A stretch of 26,169 bases of DNA, taken from assembly GCA_964623915.1 (NCBI GenBank), contig CAZUVQ010000011.1, positions 1-26,169 on the forward strand, in the 5' to 3' direction. The notes under the pieces are model-generated. The model saw only the letters and a list, made by a program, of their open reading frames with translations, did no database searches and was not told where the DNA came from. This stretch comes from CAZUVQ01 sp964623915 (GTDB taxonomy: Bacteria > Bacillota > Clostridia > UMGS1883 > UMGS1540). The position numbers and the translations under genes were made by a program. Shown piece by piece: positions 8,271 to 16,098 of the stretch (position 1 is the stretch's first letter; every line of letters begins with the position of its first letter).

Positions 8271-9058
8271 TAGAAATATGTGCCCTTTTCAGCGGAAGCA
8301 GCGGAAACTGCACTTACATAGAAGCAGATAAAACGGCTTTGCTGCTTGATGCAGGAATGTCCATGAAAAGAATTTTTGCGGAAATAGACAGAATAGGGAA
8401 AGATATTAATAATATAAAAGCAATTTTTGTAACACATGAGCATAGCGACCATATAAGAGGTCTTGGTCCTGTTGCCAGGCGGCTTGGTATTCCCATATTT
8501 GCCACAAATAATACATGGCGTGCCATGTACCGGGGGATAGGAGTTATTGACGAGAAAAGCATTATGCCGGTTGAGTTTGGAAAGACAATTGAAATTGGAA
8601 GCATTACAGTAAACGCTTTCAGCATTCCGCATGATGCGGCACAGCCTTGCGGTTACTCTTTTTCGGGTGGGGGCAAAAGGATTACAGTTGCAACCGATAT
8701 AGGTGAGATGCATGAGGATATTTTCAACGTAATGTCGGGGAGTGACGGTGTTCTGCTTGAGTCAAACCATGATATTGGAATGCTTATGAACGGCTGTTAT
8801 CCTTATTATCTTAAACAGAGAATACGAGGGAAAAACGGTCATCTTTCAAACGATGATGCATCAGAGGTTGTGGCAAAGCTTGTTAGTACCGGTACAAAAA
8901 CACTTCTGCTTGGTCATCTTTCTGCAGAGAATAACAGGCCTGAAATAGCACTTGCCTCATCCTGTGAAGCTATTGAAAAAACAGGAGTTAGGGTAGGAGA
9001 GGATGTAAAAATAGAGGTTTTGGAAAGAGGGAAAGCAGGAAGGCTTATTGCAATATGA
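8267..9058 (+). CDS. walJ: Metallo-beta-lactamase-fold hydrolase WalJ/YycJ
   Basis: This 263-residue protein belongs to the WalJ (YycJ, VicX) family of MBL-fold metal-dependent hydrolases, proposed to be a DNA exonuclease linked to cell division and wall homeostasis. The N-terminal FSGSSGN motif, the metal signature THEHSDH (H57, H59, D61, H62), the IPHDA and ATDIGE motifs, LLESNHD and the late GHLSAENN histidine are all present. ATG 8267 overlaps the murA stop as ATGA and has GAGGG at 8252-8256. In Bacillus this gene sits in the walRK operon; here no two-component genes are adjacent, but the close partner rlmH is kept, as in many Firmicutes. Confidence 0.9.
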   Translation: MIEICALFSGSSGNCTYIEADKTALLLDAGMSMKRIFAEIDRIGKDINNIKAIFVTHEHSDHIRGLGPVARRLGIPIFATNNTWRAMYRGIGVIDEKSIMPVEFGKTIEIGSITVNAFSIPHDAAQPCGYSFSGGGKRITVATDIGEMHEDIFNVMSGSDGVLLESNHDIGMLMNGCYPYYLKQRIRGKNGHLSNDDASEVVAKLVSTGTKTLLLGHLSAENNRPEIALASSCEAIEKTGVRVGEDVKIEVLERGKAGRLIAI

Positions 9059-9528
9059 AAATCAGAATTTTTGCGGTAGGAAAGCTGAGAGAAAAATATT
9101 TAAAGGATGCGTGTGGGGAGTACGAGAAACGGCTCTCCCGTTTTTGTAGCATTGAAGTATTAGAAATCAACGATATTAAAAACCCTGATTTGTCCTCAGA
9201 GGCACTGTGCCGTGAGGTTATTAACAAAGAAGGGGAAGAAATTTTAAAAAAGCTTTCGGACGGATTTACTGTGGCAATGTGTATTGAAGGCGTGCAGAAA
9301 ACAAGCGAGGAGTTTGCCGCACTTATTAATGATGCTGCTATGAACAGCGGAAAAATAAATTTTATCATAGGAGGCTCTTTAGGGCTATCAGAAGATGTAA
9401 AAAAACGGGCTGACCTTAAGCTTTCAATGTCAAAAATGACGTTTTTGCATGGTTTGGCACGAGTTGTTTTACTGGAACAGATATATAGAGGCTATAAAAT
9501 TTTGTCAAATGAAAAGTATCACAAATAA
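9055..9528 (+). CDS. rlmH: 23S rRNA m3-pseudouridine-1915 methyltransferase RlmH
   Basis: RlmH is a SPOUT-class S-adenosylmethionine-dependent methyltransferase that modifies pseudouridine 1915 in helix 69 of 23S rRNA, acting on 70S ribosomes as a homodimer. The 157-residue size fits the family. The trefoil-knot motifs FIIGGSLGL and SMSKMTFLHGLARVVLLEQIYRGYKI, and the C-terminal EKYHK, are clear. In most relatives the motif reads T-x-P-H-Q; here it is T-F-L-H-G, a mild variation. The ATG overlaps the walJ stop by four bases. It is the last gene of the long operon and is followed by a terminator. Confidence 0.95.
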   Translation: MKIRIFAVGKLREKYLKDACGEYEKRLSRFCSIEVLEINDIKNPDLSSEALCREVINKEGEEILKKLSDGFTVAMCIEGVQKTSEEFAALINDAAMNSGKINFIIGGSLGLSEDVKKRADLKLSMSKMTFLHGLARVVLLEQIYRGYKILSNEKYHK

Positions 9529-9539
9529 TATTTAACTAA

Positions 9540-9586
9540 AAAAAGGCTGCTGCACAAGAAATCCGTATGTGTGCAACAGCCTTTTT
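9540..9586. terminator. Bidirectional intrinsic terminator after rlmH
   Basis: The left arm AAAAAGGCTG-c-TGCACA (about 9540-9556) pairs with TGTGCA-a-CAGCCTTTTT (9570-9586) with one internal mismatch and a 13-base loop. A-runs precede and T-runs follow the stem, so it can stop transcription from both sides: the rlmH operon on the + strand and the convergent isomerase-like gene on the - strand. Confidence 0.9.
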
Positions 9587-9603
9587 AAATTTGTATGTAA
9601 TGC

Positions 9604-10419
9604 CTACCAGCCAAGTGATTTTAGGTATTCACGGCTCATTTTAACAGCCTCCATTGGCGGCATTTGTGTTGATTTATCTTGTTCAACAACAACCCACTTT
9701 GCGCCGGCATCAACTGATGCTTTCAATATTTCGGGAATATTCTGAACACCGTAACCTACCGGACGAAAATCAAACTCGGCCTTTTCATCTGTCTTTGTCT
9801 TATTGTCTCCGATAAGCTCGAAAAGCCCTTCCTTTCCGCCTCCGACAAAGTCCTTCAAATGAACAACAGGGGCACGACCTGTGTATTTTCTTACATATTC
9901 AGCAGGGTCTTCACCGCCAACATTAACCCAGCAGGTGTCAAGTTGGGTTTTTAAATATTCTGCGGACACGGTATTATACATTTTATCAAGAATGTATTCA
10001 CCGCCAATCTTTTCAAATTCAAAGTTATGGTTATGATAAAGAAGCTGTAAGCCTGCTTCTTTTGCTTTTTTACCTAAAAATTCAATTTTTTTAAATGTTT
10101 CTTCAATTGCATCGGGAGAAAGAGCTTCGTCCTTAGCGAGCCATGGAATTGCAACATATTCACAGCCAAGGCTTTTGTAATCGGCAAAAACCTTTTCGGG
10201 GTTTTCAAGCATAGCACTGTAACCAACATGGGCAGAAATTGCCACAAGACCGTACTTGTCAATAATCTTACGGGCATTTTCAAAAGAAATCCCCTCAGGA
10301 ATACCTGCAAATTCAACACCCTGATAGCCCATTTCTGCTACCTTTTTAATTGTTTCTTCAAAATTTGCTTTTAAATCATCTCTAACTGAGAAAAGCTGAA
10401 GTGCTACCGGTAATGACAT
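9604..10419 (-). CDS. Sugar phosphate isomerase/epimerase-like TIM-barrel protein
   Basis: This 271-residue protein belongs to the xylose-isomerase-like/AP-endonuclease-2 TIM-barrel superfamily, which covers sugar and inositol isomerases, epimerases and dehydratases. Visible motifs are the N-terminal LQLFSVRDDLK, HVGY on an early strand, the metal-binding YHNHNFEF, QLDTCWVNVGG with the D of the second metal site, VVHLKDF, and the late VVVEQD acidic residue, consistent with a divalent-metal active site. The exact substrate cannot be deduced. The ATG at 10417-10419 is preceded by AAAGGAG (10429-10435 on this strand) at 9 bases. It is a single-gene unit, convergent with the rlmH operon and divergent from nifJ. 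Confidence 0.8.
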   Translation of the reverse strand: MSLPVALQLFSVRDDLKANFEETIKKVAEMGYQGVEFAGIPEGISFENARKIIDKYGLVAISAHVGYSAMLENPEKVFADYKSLGCEYVAIPWLAKDEALSPDAIEETFKKIEFLGKKAKEAGLQLLYHNHNFEFEKIGGEYILDKMYNTVSAEYLKTQLDTCWVNVGGEDPAEYVRKYTGRAPVVHLKDFVGGGKEGLFELIGDNKTKTDEKAEFDFRPVGYGVQNIPEILKASVDAGAKWVVVEQDKSTQMPPMEAVKMSREYLKSLGW

Positions 10420-10458
10420 AAATCATCTCTCCTTTTATTTGATATATAAATTAATTAC

Positions 10459-10487
10459 ATAGTATCACTTTTTTTGCTCACAAGCAA
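10459..10487 (-). promoter_or_regulatory. Promoter of the isomerase-like gene
   Basis: Read on the - strand, TTGCTT (10482-10487) is followed by a 17-base spacer and TACTAT (10459-10464), with TG directly upstream as an extended -10. It gives a leader of about 30 bases to the ATG at 10419. No operator-like dyad was recognised. Confidence 0.55.
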
Positions 10488-10516
10488 ATATTAATTTGAC
10501 ATTATTTGGTACTATT

Positions 10517-10546
10517 TTGACTTTATATTAATTTTAAACTTATAAT
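10517..10546 (+). promoter_or_regulatory. Upstream promoter of nifJ
   Basis: TTGACT (10517-10522), an 18-base spacer and TATAAT (10541-10546) form a plausible second promoter. It would give a leader of about 130 bases, containing the downstream promoter. Its use is uncertain because the second promoter matches the consensus better. Confidence 0.4.
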
Positions 10547-10609
10547 GGTATGGAGAAAAATGACTAAAGAATTATGAGATTTTGATTAGTTTTTGCAAGA
10601 AAATTTATG

Positions 10610-10638
10610 TTGACATGAACTTCCATTATTGATATAAT
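10610..10638 (+). promoter_or_regulatory. Consensus promoter of nifJ
   Basis: A perfect TTGACA (10610-10615), 17-base spacer and TATAAT (10633-10638) predict transcription starting near 10645, about 39 bases before the nifJ ATG. AAGGAGGT (10668-10675) follows with 8 bases to the ATG. A fully consensus promoter and ribosome binding site suggest very high, probably constitutive expression, fitting a central fermentative enzyme. Confidence 0.85.
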
Positions 10639-10683
10639 ATAAGAAGTGTGTTTATCACAGACAAAATAAGGAGGTACAAGTTT

Positions 10684-13600
10684 ATGGCAAGAAAAATGAA
10701 AACAATGGATGGAAATAACGCTGCCGCTTGGGCGTCATACGCCTTTACAGATGTAGCTGCTATTTATCCCATCACGCCATCATCGGTTATGGCTGAAGTT
10801 ACTGATGAATGGGCTGTTGAAAATAAAAAAAATATTTTCGGTCAGCCTGTAAAGGTTGTTGAAATGCAATCAGAAGCAGGTGCTGCAGGTGCCGTTCACG
10901 GTTCGTTGGCAGCAGGTGCTCTTACCACAACATACACAGCATCACAGGGTTTGCTTCTTATGATACCCAATATGTATAAAATGGCAGGCGAATTGCTTCC
11001 TTCAGTTATTCATGTCAGTGCACGATGTGTTGCATCACATGCTCTTAATATATTTGGTGACCATAGTGACGTTATGGCTTGTCGTCAGACAGGTTACGCT
11101 ATGCTTTGCGCAAACAGTCCTCAGGAGGTTATGGATTTGAGCGCAGTTGCTCATCTTGCAGCTATAAAGGGCAAGGTTCCTTTCCTTCATTTCTTTGACG
11201 GTTTCAGAACCTCCCATGAAATAAATAAAATTGCGGTTTGGGATTATGAGGATCTTAAAAGTATGGTTGATATGGATGCTATTGATGCTTTCCGTAACAA
11301 CGCACTCAATCCCGAGCGTCCTGTTCTTCGCGGAAGCGCACAAAACCCGGACATTTTCTTTCAAAACAGAGAAGCCTGCAACGAGTATTACAATGCAGTT
11401 CCCGCTGTTGTTGAAGAATATATGAATATGGTTAATGCAAAAATAGGCACAGATTACGGCCTTGTAAACTACTACGGCGCACCCGATGCAGAAAAGGTTA
11501 TAGTTGCAATGGGCAGTGTTTGTGAAACTATTGAAGAAACAATAGATTATTTAGTGTCAAAGGGCGAAAAGGTTGGTCTTATCAAGGTTCATCTTTACAG
11601 GCCTTTCCCAGTGGAAGCATTTTTAAAGGCTGTTCCTGCTTCCTGTAAGAAAATTGCTGTTTTAGACAGAACAAAGGAACCCGGTTCCATAGGCGAGCCT
11701 TTATACCTTGATGTATGTGCCTGCTACAACGGTCAGACAAATATACCCGTAATCATTGGCGGCAGATATGGCCTTGGTTCAAAGGACACACTTCCTACCG
11801 ATATTATAGCGACGTTTAGAAATTTAGAAAAAGCAGAACCCATGAAAGGCTTTACCCTTTCAATAACAGATGATGTTACGAAGCTTTCACTTCCGAGAGA
11901 AGAAAATCCCGATACATCTGCTGAGGGAAATACTGCTTGCAAGTTCTGGGGTCTTGGGTCTGACGGTACGGTTGGTGCAAATAAAAACTCCATAAAAATT
12001 ATCGGTGACCATACGGATTTATATGCACAGGCTTACTTTGCTTATGACTCTAAGAAGTCAGGCGGTATCACCGTATCTCATTTAAGGTTCGGCAAAAAGC
12101 CCATCAAATCAACTTATCTTATTAATAAGGCAAACTTTGTAGCATGCCATAACCCTTCATACGTTGATAGGTATGAAATGGTACAGGATCTGGTGCCGGG
12201 GGGGAAATTCCTTTTGAACTGCTCGTGGGATGTAGATGAGCTGTCAGACAGGCTTCCTGCAAAGATGAAGAAATATATTGCACAGAATAATATTTCTCTT
12301 TATACAATAGATGCAATAGGTATAGCCGGTAAGATAGGTCTTGGCAATAAGACGTCTATCGTTCTCCAGTCAGCATTCTTCAAGCTTGCAAATGTTATTC
12401 CTTTTGATAAAGCTGTTGAATATATGAAGGCGGCTGTTGTAAAATCCTTCGGTGCTAAAGGTGAAAAGATAGTTAACATGAACCATGAGGCTATCACAGA
12501 AGGTGAAAAGAACATTGTAGAAGTTCGTGTTCCCGCTGATTGGGCAAACGCTGTAAAAGCTCCTGCTGTTGGGAAGGATGTCCCATCATTTATTAAAAAT
12601 ATTCTTGAGCCCTGCAACAGTCAGGAAGGCGATAAAATACCTGTATCCTCCTTTATGGATATGGTTGATGGTCATCTTCCCCAGGGTACATCCGCATTTG
12701 AAAAGAGGGGTATTGCAGTAAATGTTCCCGAGTGGATTCCTGAAAATTGTATTCAGTGTAACCAGTGCGCGCTAGTATGTCCCCATGCTGTTATCCGCCC
12801 TGTTGTTATGAATGCTGATGAAGTAGCGGCTGCTCCCGAAGGAATGGCACATAAGAAAATGATAGGCAAGGGCATGGATGGTTATGAGTTTGGTATTGTA
12901 ATATCAACACATGATTGTACCGGTTGTTCAAACTGTGCAAAGGTTTGTCCTGCAAAAATTCCAGCTCTTGCAATGAAACCAATTGACACGCAGAGAGAAA
13001 AACAGAAGAACTTTGATTATGCTGTAACAAAGGTTTCTGCTAAGGCAGATGTTCTCGCACAGCCTCTCAACGTAAAAACATCACAGTTCCGCCAGCCTCT
13101 CCTCGAGTTCTCAGGTGCTTGTGCAGGCTGTGGTGAAACACCTTATGCTAAGCTTATCACTCAGATTTGCGGTGACAGAGCATATATATCAAATGCAACA
13201 GGCTGTTCATCGATTTGGGGCGGAAGTGCACCTTCAACACCTTATACAACAAACAGCAAGGGTCATGGTCCTGCATGGGCAAATTCCCTTTTTGAAGATA
13301 ATGCTGAACACGGTCTTGGTATGTCTATTGCCACAAAGCAGCTGCGTGAAAGGCTTGCAGATCAGATAGATGCTATTGATTGTGACTGCATAAAGGAAGC
13401 ACGTGAAGAATGGAAAGCAACATACGAAAACGGCAATGAAAATGCAGCTGCAACCGAAAAACTTGTTTCAGCGCTTGAGGAATGCGGATGCGATAGTGCA
13501 AAGGAAGTTCTCAAATTCAAAGAATACCTTTCAAAGAAATCTGTATGGATATTCGGCGGTGATGGTTGGGCATATGATATCGGTTTCGGCGGTCTTGACC

Positions 13601-14178
13601 ATGTATTAGCTTCAGGCGAAGATGTTAATGTGATGGTATTTGATACCGAGGTTTATTCAAACACAGGCGGTCAGGCTTCAAAATCAACACCTACCGGTGC
13701 AGTTGCTCAGTTTGCTGCAGGCGGCAAGCCGATCAAGAAGAAAAACCTTGCTGAAATTGCTATGTCCTATGGATATGTCTATGTAGCACAGGTGGCAATC
13801 GGCTATGATATGGCTCAGACGGTTAAAGCAATCAAGGAGGCTGAAAGCTACAACGGTCCTTCAATTATCATAGGCTATGCTCCTTGTATCAACCATGGTA
13901 TTAAGGGTGGTATGACCGATACTCAAAAGGTTATAAAAAATGCAGTTTTAGCCGGTTACTGGCATACATTTAGGTTTGACCCGAGAAATGAAAAACCATT
14001 TACAATGGATTCAAAGGCTCCCGATGCTTCTTACAGAGACTTTATTATGAATGAAGTTCGTTACTCCTCGCTTGCCCGTAAGTTCCCCGAAAGGGCAGAA
14101 GAGCTCTTTGCAATTGCTGAAGAACAGGCAAAGGCAAAATACGAGCATTGGACAAAATATGGAAAACTGTTTGAATAA
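10684..14178 (+). CDS. nifJ: Pyruvate:ferredoxin (flavodoxin) oxidoreductase
   Basis: This is the single-chain, 1164-residue pyruvate:ferredoxin oxidoreductase, which uses thiamine diphosphate and three 4Fe-4S clusters to convert pyruvate and CoA to acetyl-CoA and CO2 while reducing ferredoxin. The N-terminal pyrimidine-binding domain (AYPITPSS-like region, residues 20-250), the transketolase C-like domain, the gamma domain (about 430-620) and the EKR region are in the normal order. Two ferredoxin-type clusters are C689/C692/C695/C699 and C745/C748/C751/C755. The proximal cluster cysteines C813, C816, C841 and C1068 are all present, as is the thiamine-binding GGDGWAYDIGFGGLDH followed by VYSNTGGQ. 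The open frame begins at 10648, but the ATG at 10684 has a perfect AAGGAGGT 8 bases before it. It is monocistronic. Confidence 0.97.
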   Translation: MARKMKTMDGNNAAAWASYAFTDVAAIYPITPSSVMAEVTDEWAVENKKNIFGQPVKVVEMQSEAGAAGAVHGSLAAGALTTTYTASQGLLLMIPNMYKMAGELLPSVIHVSARCVASHALNIFGDHSDVMACRQTGYAMLCANSPQEVMDLSAVAHLAAIKGKVPFLHFFDGFRTSHEINKIAVWDYEDLKSMVDMDAIDAFRNNALNPERPVLRGSAQNPDIFFQNREACNEYYNAVPAVVEEYMNMVNAKIGTDYGLVNYYGAPDAEKVIVAMGSVCETIEETIDYLVSKGEKVGLIKVHLYRPFPVEAFLKAVPASCKKIAVLDRTKEPGSIGEPLYLDVCACYNGQTNIPVIIGGRYGLGSKDTLPTDIIATFRNLEKAEPMKGFTLSITDDVTKLSLPREENPDTSAEGNTACKFWGLGSDGTVGANKNSIKIIGDHTDLYAQAYFAYDSKKSGGITVSHLRFGKKPIKSTYLINKANFVACHNPSYVDRYEMVQDLVPGGKFLLNCSWDVDELSDRLPAKMKKYIAQNNISLYTIDAIGIAGKIGLGNKTSIVLQSAFFKLANVIPFDKAVEYMKAAVVKSFGAKGEKIVNMNHEAITEGEKNIVEVRVPADWANAVKAPAVGKDVPSFIKNILEPCNSQEGDKIPVSSFMDMVDGHLPQGTSAFEKRGIAVNVPEWIPENCIQCNQCALVCPHAVIRPVVMNADEVAAAPEGMAHKKMIGKGMDGYEFGIVISTHDCTGCSNCAKVCPAKIPALAMKPIDTQREKQKNFDYAVTKVSAKADVLAQPLNVKTSQFRQPLLEFSGACAGCGETPYAKLITQICGDRAYISNATGCSSIWGGSAPSTPYTTNSKGHGPAWANSLFEDNAEHGLGMSIATKQLRERLADQIDAIDCDCIKEAREEWKATYENGNENAAATEKLVSALEECGCDSAKEVLKFKEYLSKKSVWIFGGDGWAYDIGFGGLDHVLASGEDVNVMVFDTEVYSNTGGQASKSTPTGAVAQFAAGGKPIKKKNLAEIAMSYGYVYVAQVAIGYDMAQTVKAIKEAESYNGPSIIIGYAPCINHGIKGGMTDTQKVIKNAVLAGYWHTFRFDPRNEKPFTMDSKAPDASYRDFIMNEVRYSSLARKFPERAEELFAIAEEQAKAKYEHWTKYGKLFE

Positions 14179-14193
14179 TTAAATTTATTAAAT

Positions 14194-14261
14194 GGGGCTG
14201 TAACAAAAGTCCTCAAGAAAACCCGCTCCAAATCTGAAACCCACCCTGTCAAGTGGACAGG
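14194..14261. mobile_element. Possible insertion-sequence scar (end-like sequences)
   Basis: Just after nifJ there is GGGGCTGTAACAAAAG (14194-14209), resembling the GGGCTGT-type ends of IS1182-like elements, and a small dyad CCTGTC-AAGTG-GACAGG (14245-14261), resembling end regions of some IS3-like elements. No transposase frame and no matching second end were found, so at most this is a remnant. The resemblance is from memory of such ends, not from a search. Confidence 0.25.
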
Positions 14262-14283
14262 CCAAATAACTAAAATTCATTTG

Positions 14284-14317
14284 AGATACACCTCATATAT
14301 TTGGGGTGTATCTTTTT
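14284..14317 (+). terminator. Strong intrinsic terminator downstream of nifJ
   Basis: AGATACACC (14284-14292) pairs perfectly with GGTGTATCT (14305-14313). T-G and C-G pairs extend the stem to 11 pairs around an 8-base loop, and TTTTT follows. It lies about 105 bases after the nifJ stop with no better candidate between, so it is the likely end of the nifJ transcript, although it may have arrived with the degraded DNA around it. Confidence 0.8.
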
Positions 14318-14318
14318 A

Positions 14319-14448
14319 TGCAGCTGCCTGATTATGATATTGTTCAGCTTATTTGCTTGAAGCGGAAAATCGTTGGAATATTCTTTTAACAGCTACAAAA
14401 GTTCAGTTGCAGCTGCACCAATGGTTTCATAGCTTCTAAATTGTACAT
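14319..14448 (-). pseudogene. Broken minus-strand small ORF of unknown family
   Basis: On the - strand an excellent AGGAGG (14455-14460) stands 6 bases before ATG 14448, but the frame closes after 20 codons (MYNLEAMKPLV..., stop 14386-14388). Shifting one base after codon 5 and reading through one TAG restores a protein-like stretch: ETIGAAATELL, then LLKEYSNDFPLQANKLNNII and an H-K-K tail near 14320. This looks like a small gene inactivated by a frameshift and a nonsense mutation. I do not recognise the family. The stretch 14179-14595 otherwise holds only the terminator, the possible IS scar and a promoter. Confidence 0.3.
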
Positions 14449-14523
14449 CGTGTTCCTCCTCATTTTCCCTCAAAAATATATAATTTAATTATTTATTTTT
14501 GTATACGTTATTATTATAATTTC

Positions 14524-14553
14524 TTGACAGCTCGTTAATAGTCATGCTAAAAT
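14524..14553 (+). promoter_or_regulatory. Promoter of the DUF6076-like remnant
   Basis: TTGACA (14524-14529), an 18-base spacer and TAAAAT (14548-14553), with TG at 14545-14546 as an extended -10, read toward the + strand. AAAGGAG (14582-14587 region) and ATG 14596 follow. The signals look intact although the gene behind them is broken. Confidence 0.6.
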
Positions 14554-14595
14554 ATATGTTATAGTTATACATTTTTGCTAAAAAGGAGCGTTATA

Positions 14596-15074
14596 ATGCT
14601 TGGCAACGCCTATGCTAAGAGTAATGAAATATATTTGCATTATGGAGAGGATAATATCGGTCACAGGACGGGAATGATTTAATCTCACAATACAGACCAA
14701 ATAAGTTAATCCCACCGAATGTTGATTTAAAGGCTTTTATATTGCAAAATAATATTGATATAGTGCAGATGTATAATATAAATACTGTTGATAATTTAAT
14801 AAGATTTGAGCTGCTCAGTTTGGTTGATAGAGATGTAAACATCAAAAAGTGTAAGCGGTGCGGACATTTTTTCGTGCCAATCGGCAGACCTGACACCATT
14901 TATTGCAATCGTATAGATAAAGGGGAAACAAAACCTTGTAATGAAGTAGGAGCCATGGAAGCATTAAAAGATAAACGGAGGGATAATCCTGTATCACAGG
15001 CTTGCGACTCCGTTTATCGACGTTTTTATTCCGCAAGGCGAAGCTATAAGGTTAAGAGTAAAAAGAATAGTTGA
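14596..15074 (+). pseudogene. Frameshifted and truncated DUF6076-like gene
   Basis: An ATG at 14596, after AAAGGAG, opens a 28-codon frame (MLGNAYAKSNEIYLHYGED...) that stops at 14680-14682. Another frame, open from 14655 to 15074, carries a recognisable C-terminal part: RFELLSLVDRDVNIKKCKRCG, then HFFVPIGRPDTIYC and a following cysteine after ETKP. The CKRCG-x10-18-YC-x10-C arrangement is the zinc-finger-like C-terminus typical of DUF6076 proteins, found mostly in mobile and accessory regions of Clostridia. Joining the two frames near 14650 would give only about 160 residues, well short of the several hundred residues I expect for the family, so the N-terminal body is missing as well. The function of the family is unknown. 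No promoter-proximal start exists in the second frame, so a functional product is unlikely. Confidence 0.6.
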
Positions 15075-15122
15075 AGTCAAATGTGTGATTATTAAACATA
15101 TTTTAAAAAGGGGGTAATGAGA

Positions 15123-15923
15123 ATGTATAAAATGGGGGAATTTTCAAAAAGGGCTCAGGTCACGCCAAAAATGCTGAGAGGTTATGAACACGCCGAGGTA
15201 TTACTGCCTGCTCGCACAGATGAGCAGAACGGATACAAATACTATAACATTTCACAGATTGAGAAGGTGCTTGAAATTCGGGCTCTTCTTGATATAGGAT
15301 TCAATTTAAATGATATTAAAATTATTCTCAAGCTAAAAAATCAATTTGATATGATGGATTTGAAGCAAAAGGCATTAGAGGATGAGTTTGCGGAAATTGA
15401 AAACAAAATCAAGCTTATTAAGTTTTATAAAAAAGCTGAATCCTTATCATTTTCGCAAAAATATAAAGCTACTGTAAAAACCATACCGCAGGAAAGAATT
15501 ATCTCTAAGTGTGTAAAAAACGCTAGCGTCTTTGATATTATAAATGAATATGACAGGCTGCTACATCAGCCATTTGTAAAGGATATTCCTTTGCAGTCCC
15601 TTTGTTATATGACGATTTTTTATAATAATGAGTATTCCGAGGAAAACAACGATGTAGAATTATGTATTCGCTTGGGCAGTGAAATGCTGTGCAGCGTGGA
15701 AATGGAAAGCAGAGTTTTACCAGAAACTAAGGTTATCAGCGTAATGCACAAGGGAAGTTACAACCTAATTCGTGAAGCCTATGCGTTTATATATATGTGT
15801 ATTGATGAGAACGGATATGAGGTGAATGGGCACCCACGCGAAATTTATTGGAAATCGTACGGGAATTGCAGTAGTGAAGAAGATTATATTACAGAATTAC
15901 AGATTCCAATTAAAAAGCATTAA
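15123..15923 (+). CDS. MerR-family regulator with GyrI-like effector domain
   Basis: This 266-residue protein has the MerR winged helix at residues 1-75 (MGEFSKRAQVTPKMLRGYEH, then NGYKYY and the NLNDIK segment), a dimerisation coiled coil at about 75-115, and a C-terminal GyrI/BmrR-like ligand-binding domain (about 120-266) made of two SHS2 half-modules. Such regulators bind a hydrophobic or cationic small molecule and untwist promoters with overlong spacers. The usual RYY of the first wing is RGY here. ATG 15117 lies only 2 bases after AAGGGGG (15108-15114); ATG 15123 has 8 bases and is preferred. Its own terminator follows at 15950, and a MerR-type promoter lies directly beyond, so the likely target is the small protein and giant SLH gene downstream. 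The ligand cannot be deduced. Confidence 0.88.
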   Translation: MYKMGEFSKRAQVTPKMLRGYEHAEVLLPARTDEQNGYKYYNISQIEKVLEIRALLDIGFNLNDIKIILKLKNQFDMMDLKQKALEDEFAEIENKIKLIKFYKKAESLSFSQKYKATVKTIPQERIISKCVKNASVFDIINEYDRLLHQPFVKDIPLQSLCYMTIFYNNEYSEENNDVELCIRLGSEMLCSVEMESRVLPETKVISVMHKGSYNLIREAYAFIYMCIDENGYEVNGHPREIYWKSYGNCSSEEDYITELQIPIKKH

Positions 15924-15949
15924 AGTGATGAATAAAACAACACGAAAAG

Positions 15950-15980
15950 GAAGGTTTAAATTAAAACCTTCTCTTTTTTT
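15950..15980 (+). terminator. Intrinsic terminator of the merR-like gene
   Basis: GAAGGTTT (15950-15957) and AAACCTTC (15964-15971) pair perfectly around a 6-base loop, followed by TCTTTTTTT. It separates the regulator's transcript from the one beginning near 16070. Confidence 0.9.
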
Positions 15981-16031
15981 ACGGAAAAATGAGGTTATTT
16001 GTAAAAAAATGTACTTTTTTGAAAAAAACAC

Positions 16032-16074
16032 TTGACCGTGACCTTAGGGTAAAGGTTTATAATGCTATTATAGC
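16032..16074 (+). promoter_or_regulatory. MerR-type promoter and operator (20-bp spacer with dyad)
   Basis: The -35 TTGACC (16032-16037) and -10 TATAAT (16058-16063) are separated by 20 bases, three more than optimal. A dyad spans 16035-16056: ACC-N3-ACC-N4-GGT-N3-GGT, centred between the boxes. An overlong spacer filled by a dyad is the hallmark of promoters that MerR-family proteins activate by DNA distortion. A second exact palindrome, GCTAT-T-ATAGC (16064-16074), covers the expected start site. The regulator encoded just upstream is the obvious candidate; binding is inferred, not shown. Confidence 0.75.
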
Positions 16075-16098
16075 AAAAAAATAAAGAGGGTTGAAAAA

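Noticed and set aside
8207..8713. Minus-strand ORF of 168 codons opposite the murA/walJ junction
   Set aside because: Its composition is that of an antisense shadow of walJ; no start signals or domain were seen.
14320..14416. Two copies of GCAGCTGC as a possible repeat or recombination site
   Set aside because: An 8-base palindrome occurring twice in a few hundred bases is weak evidence; flanks do not match, so it is mentioned only as context.
15826..16035. Small + strand ORF of 69 codons overlapping the end of the merR-like gene and its terminator
   Set aside because: It runs out of frame through the conserved end of the regulator and through the terminator hairpin; no ribosome binding site.
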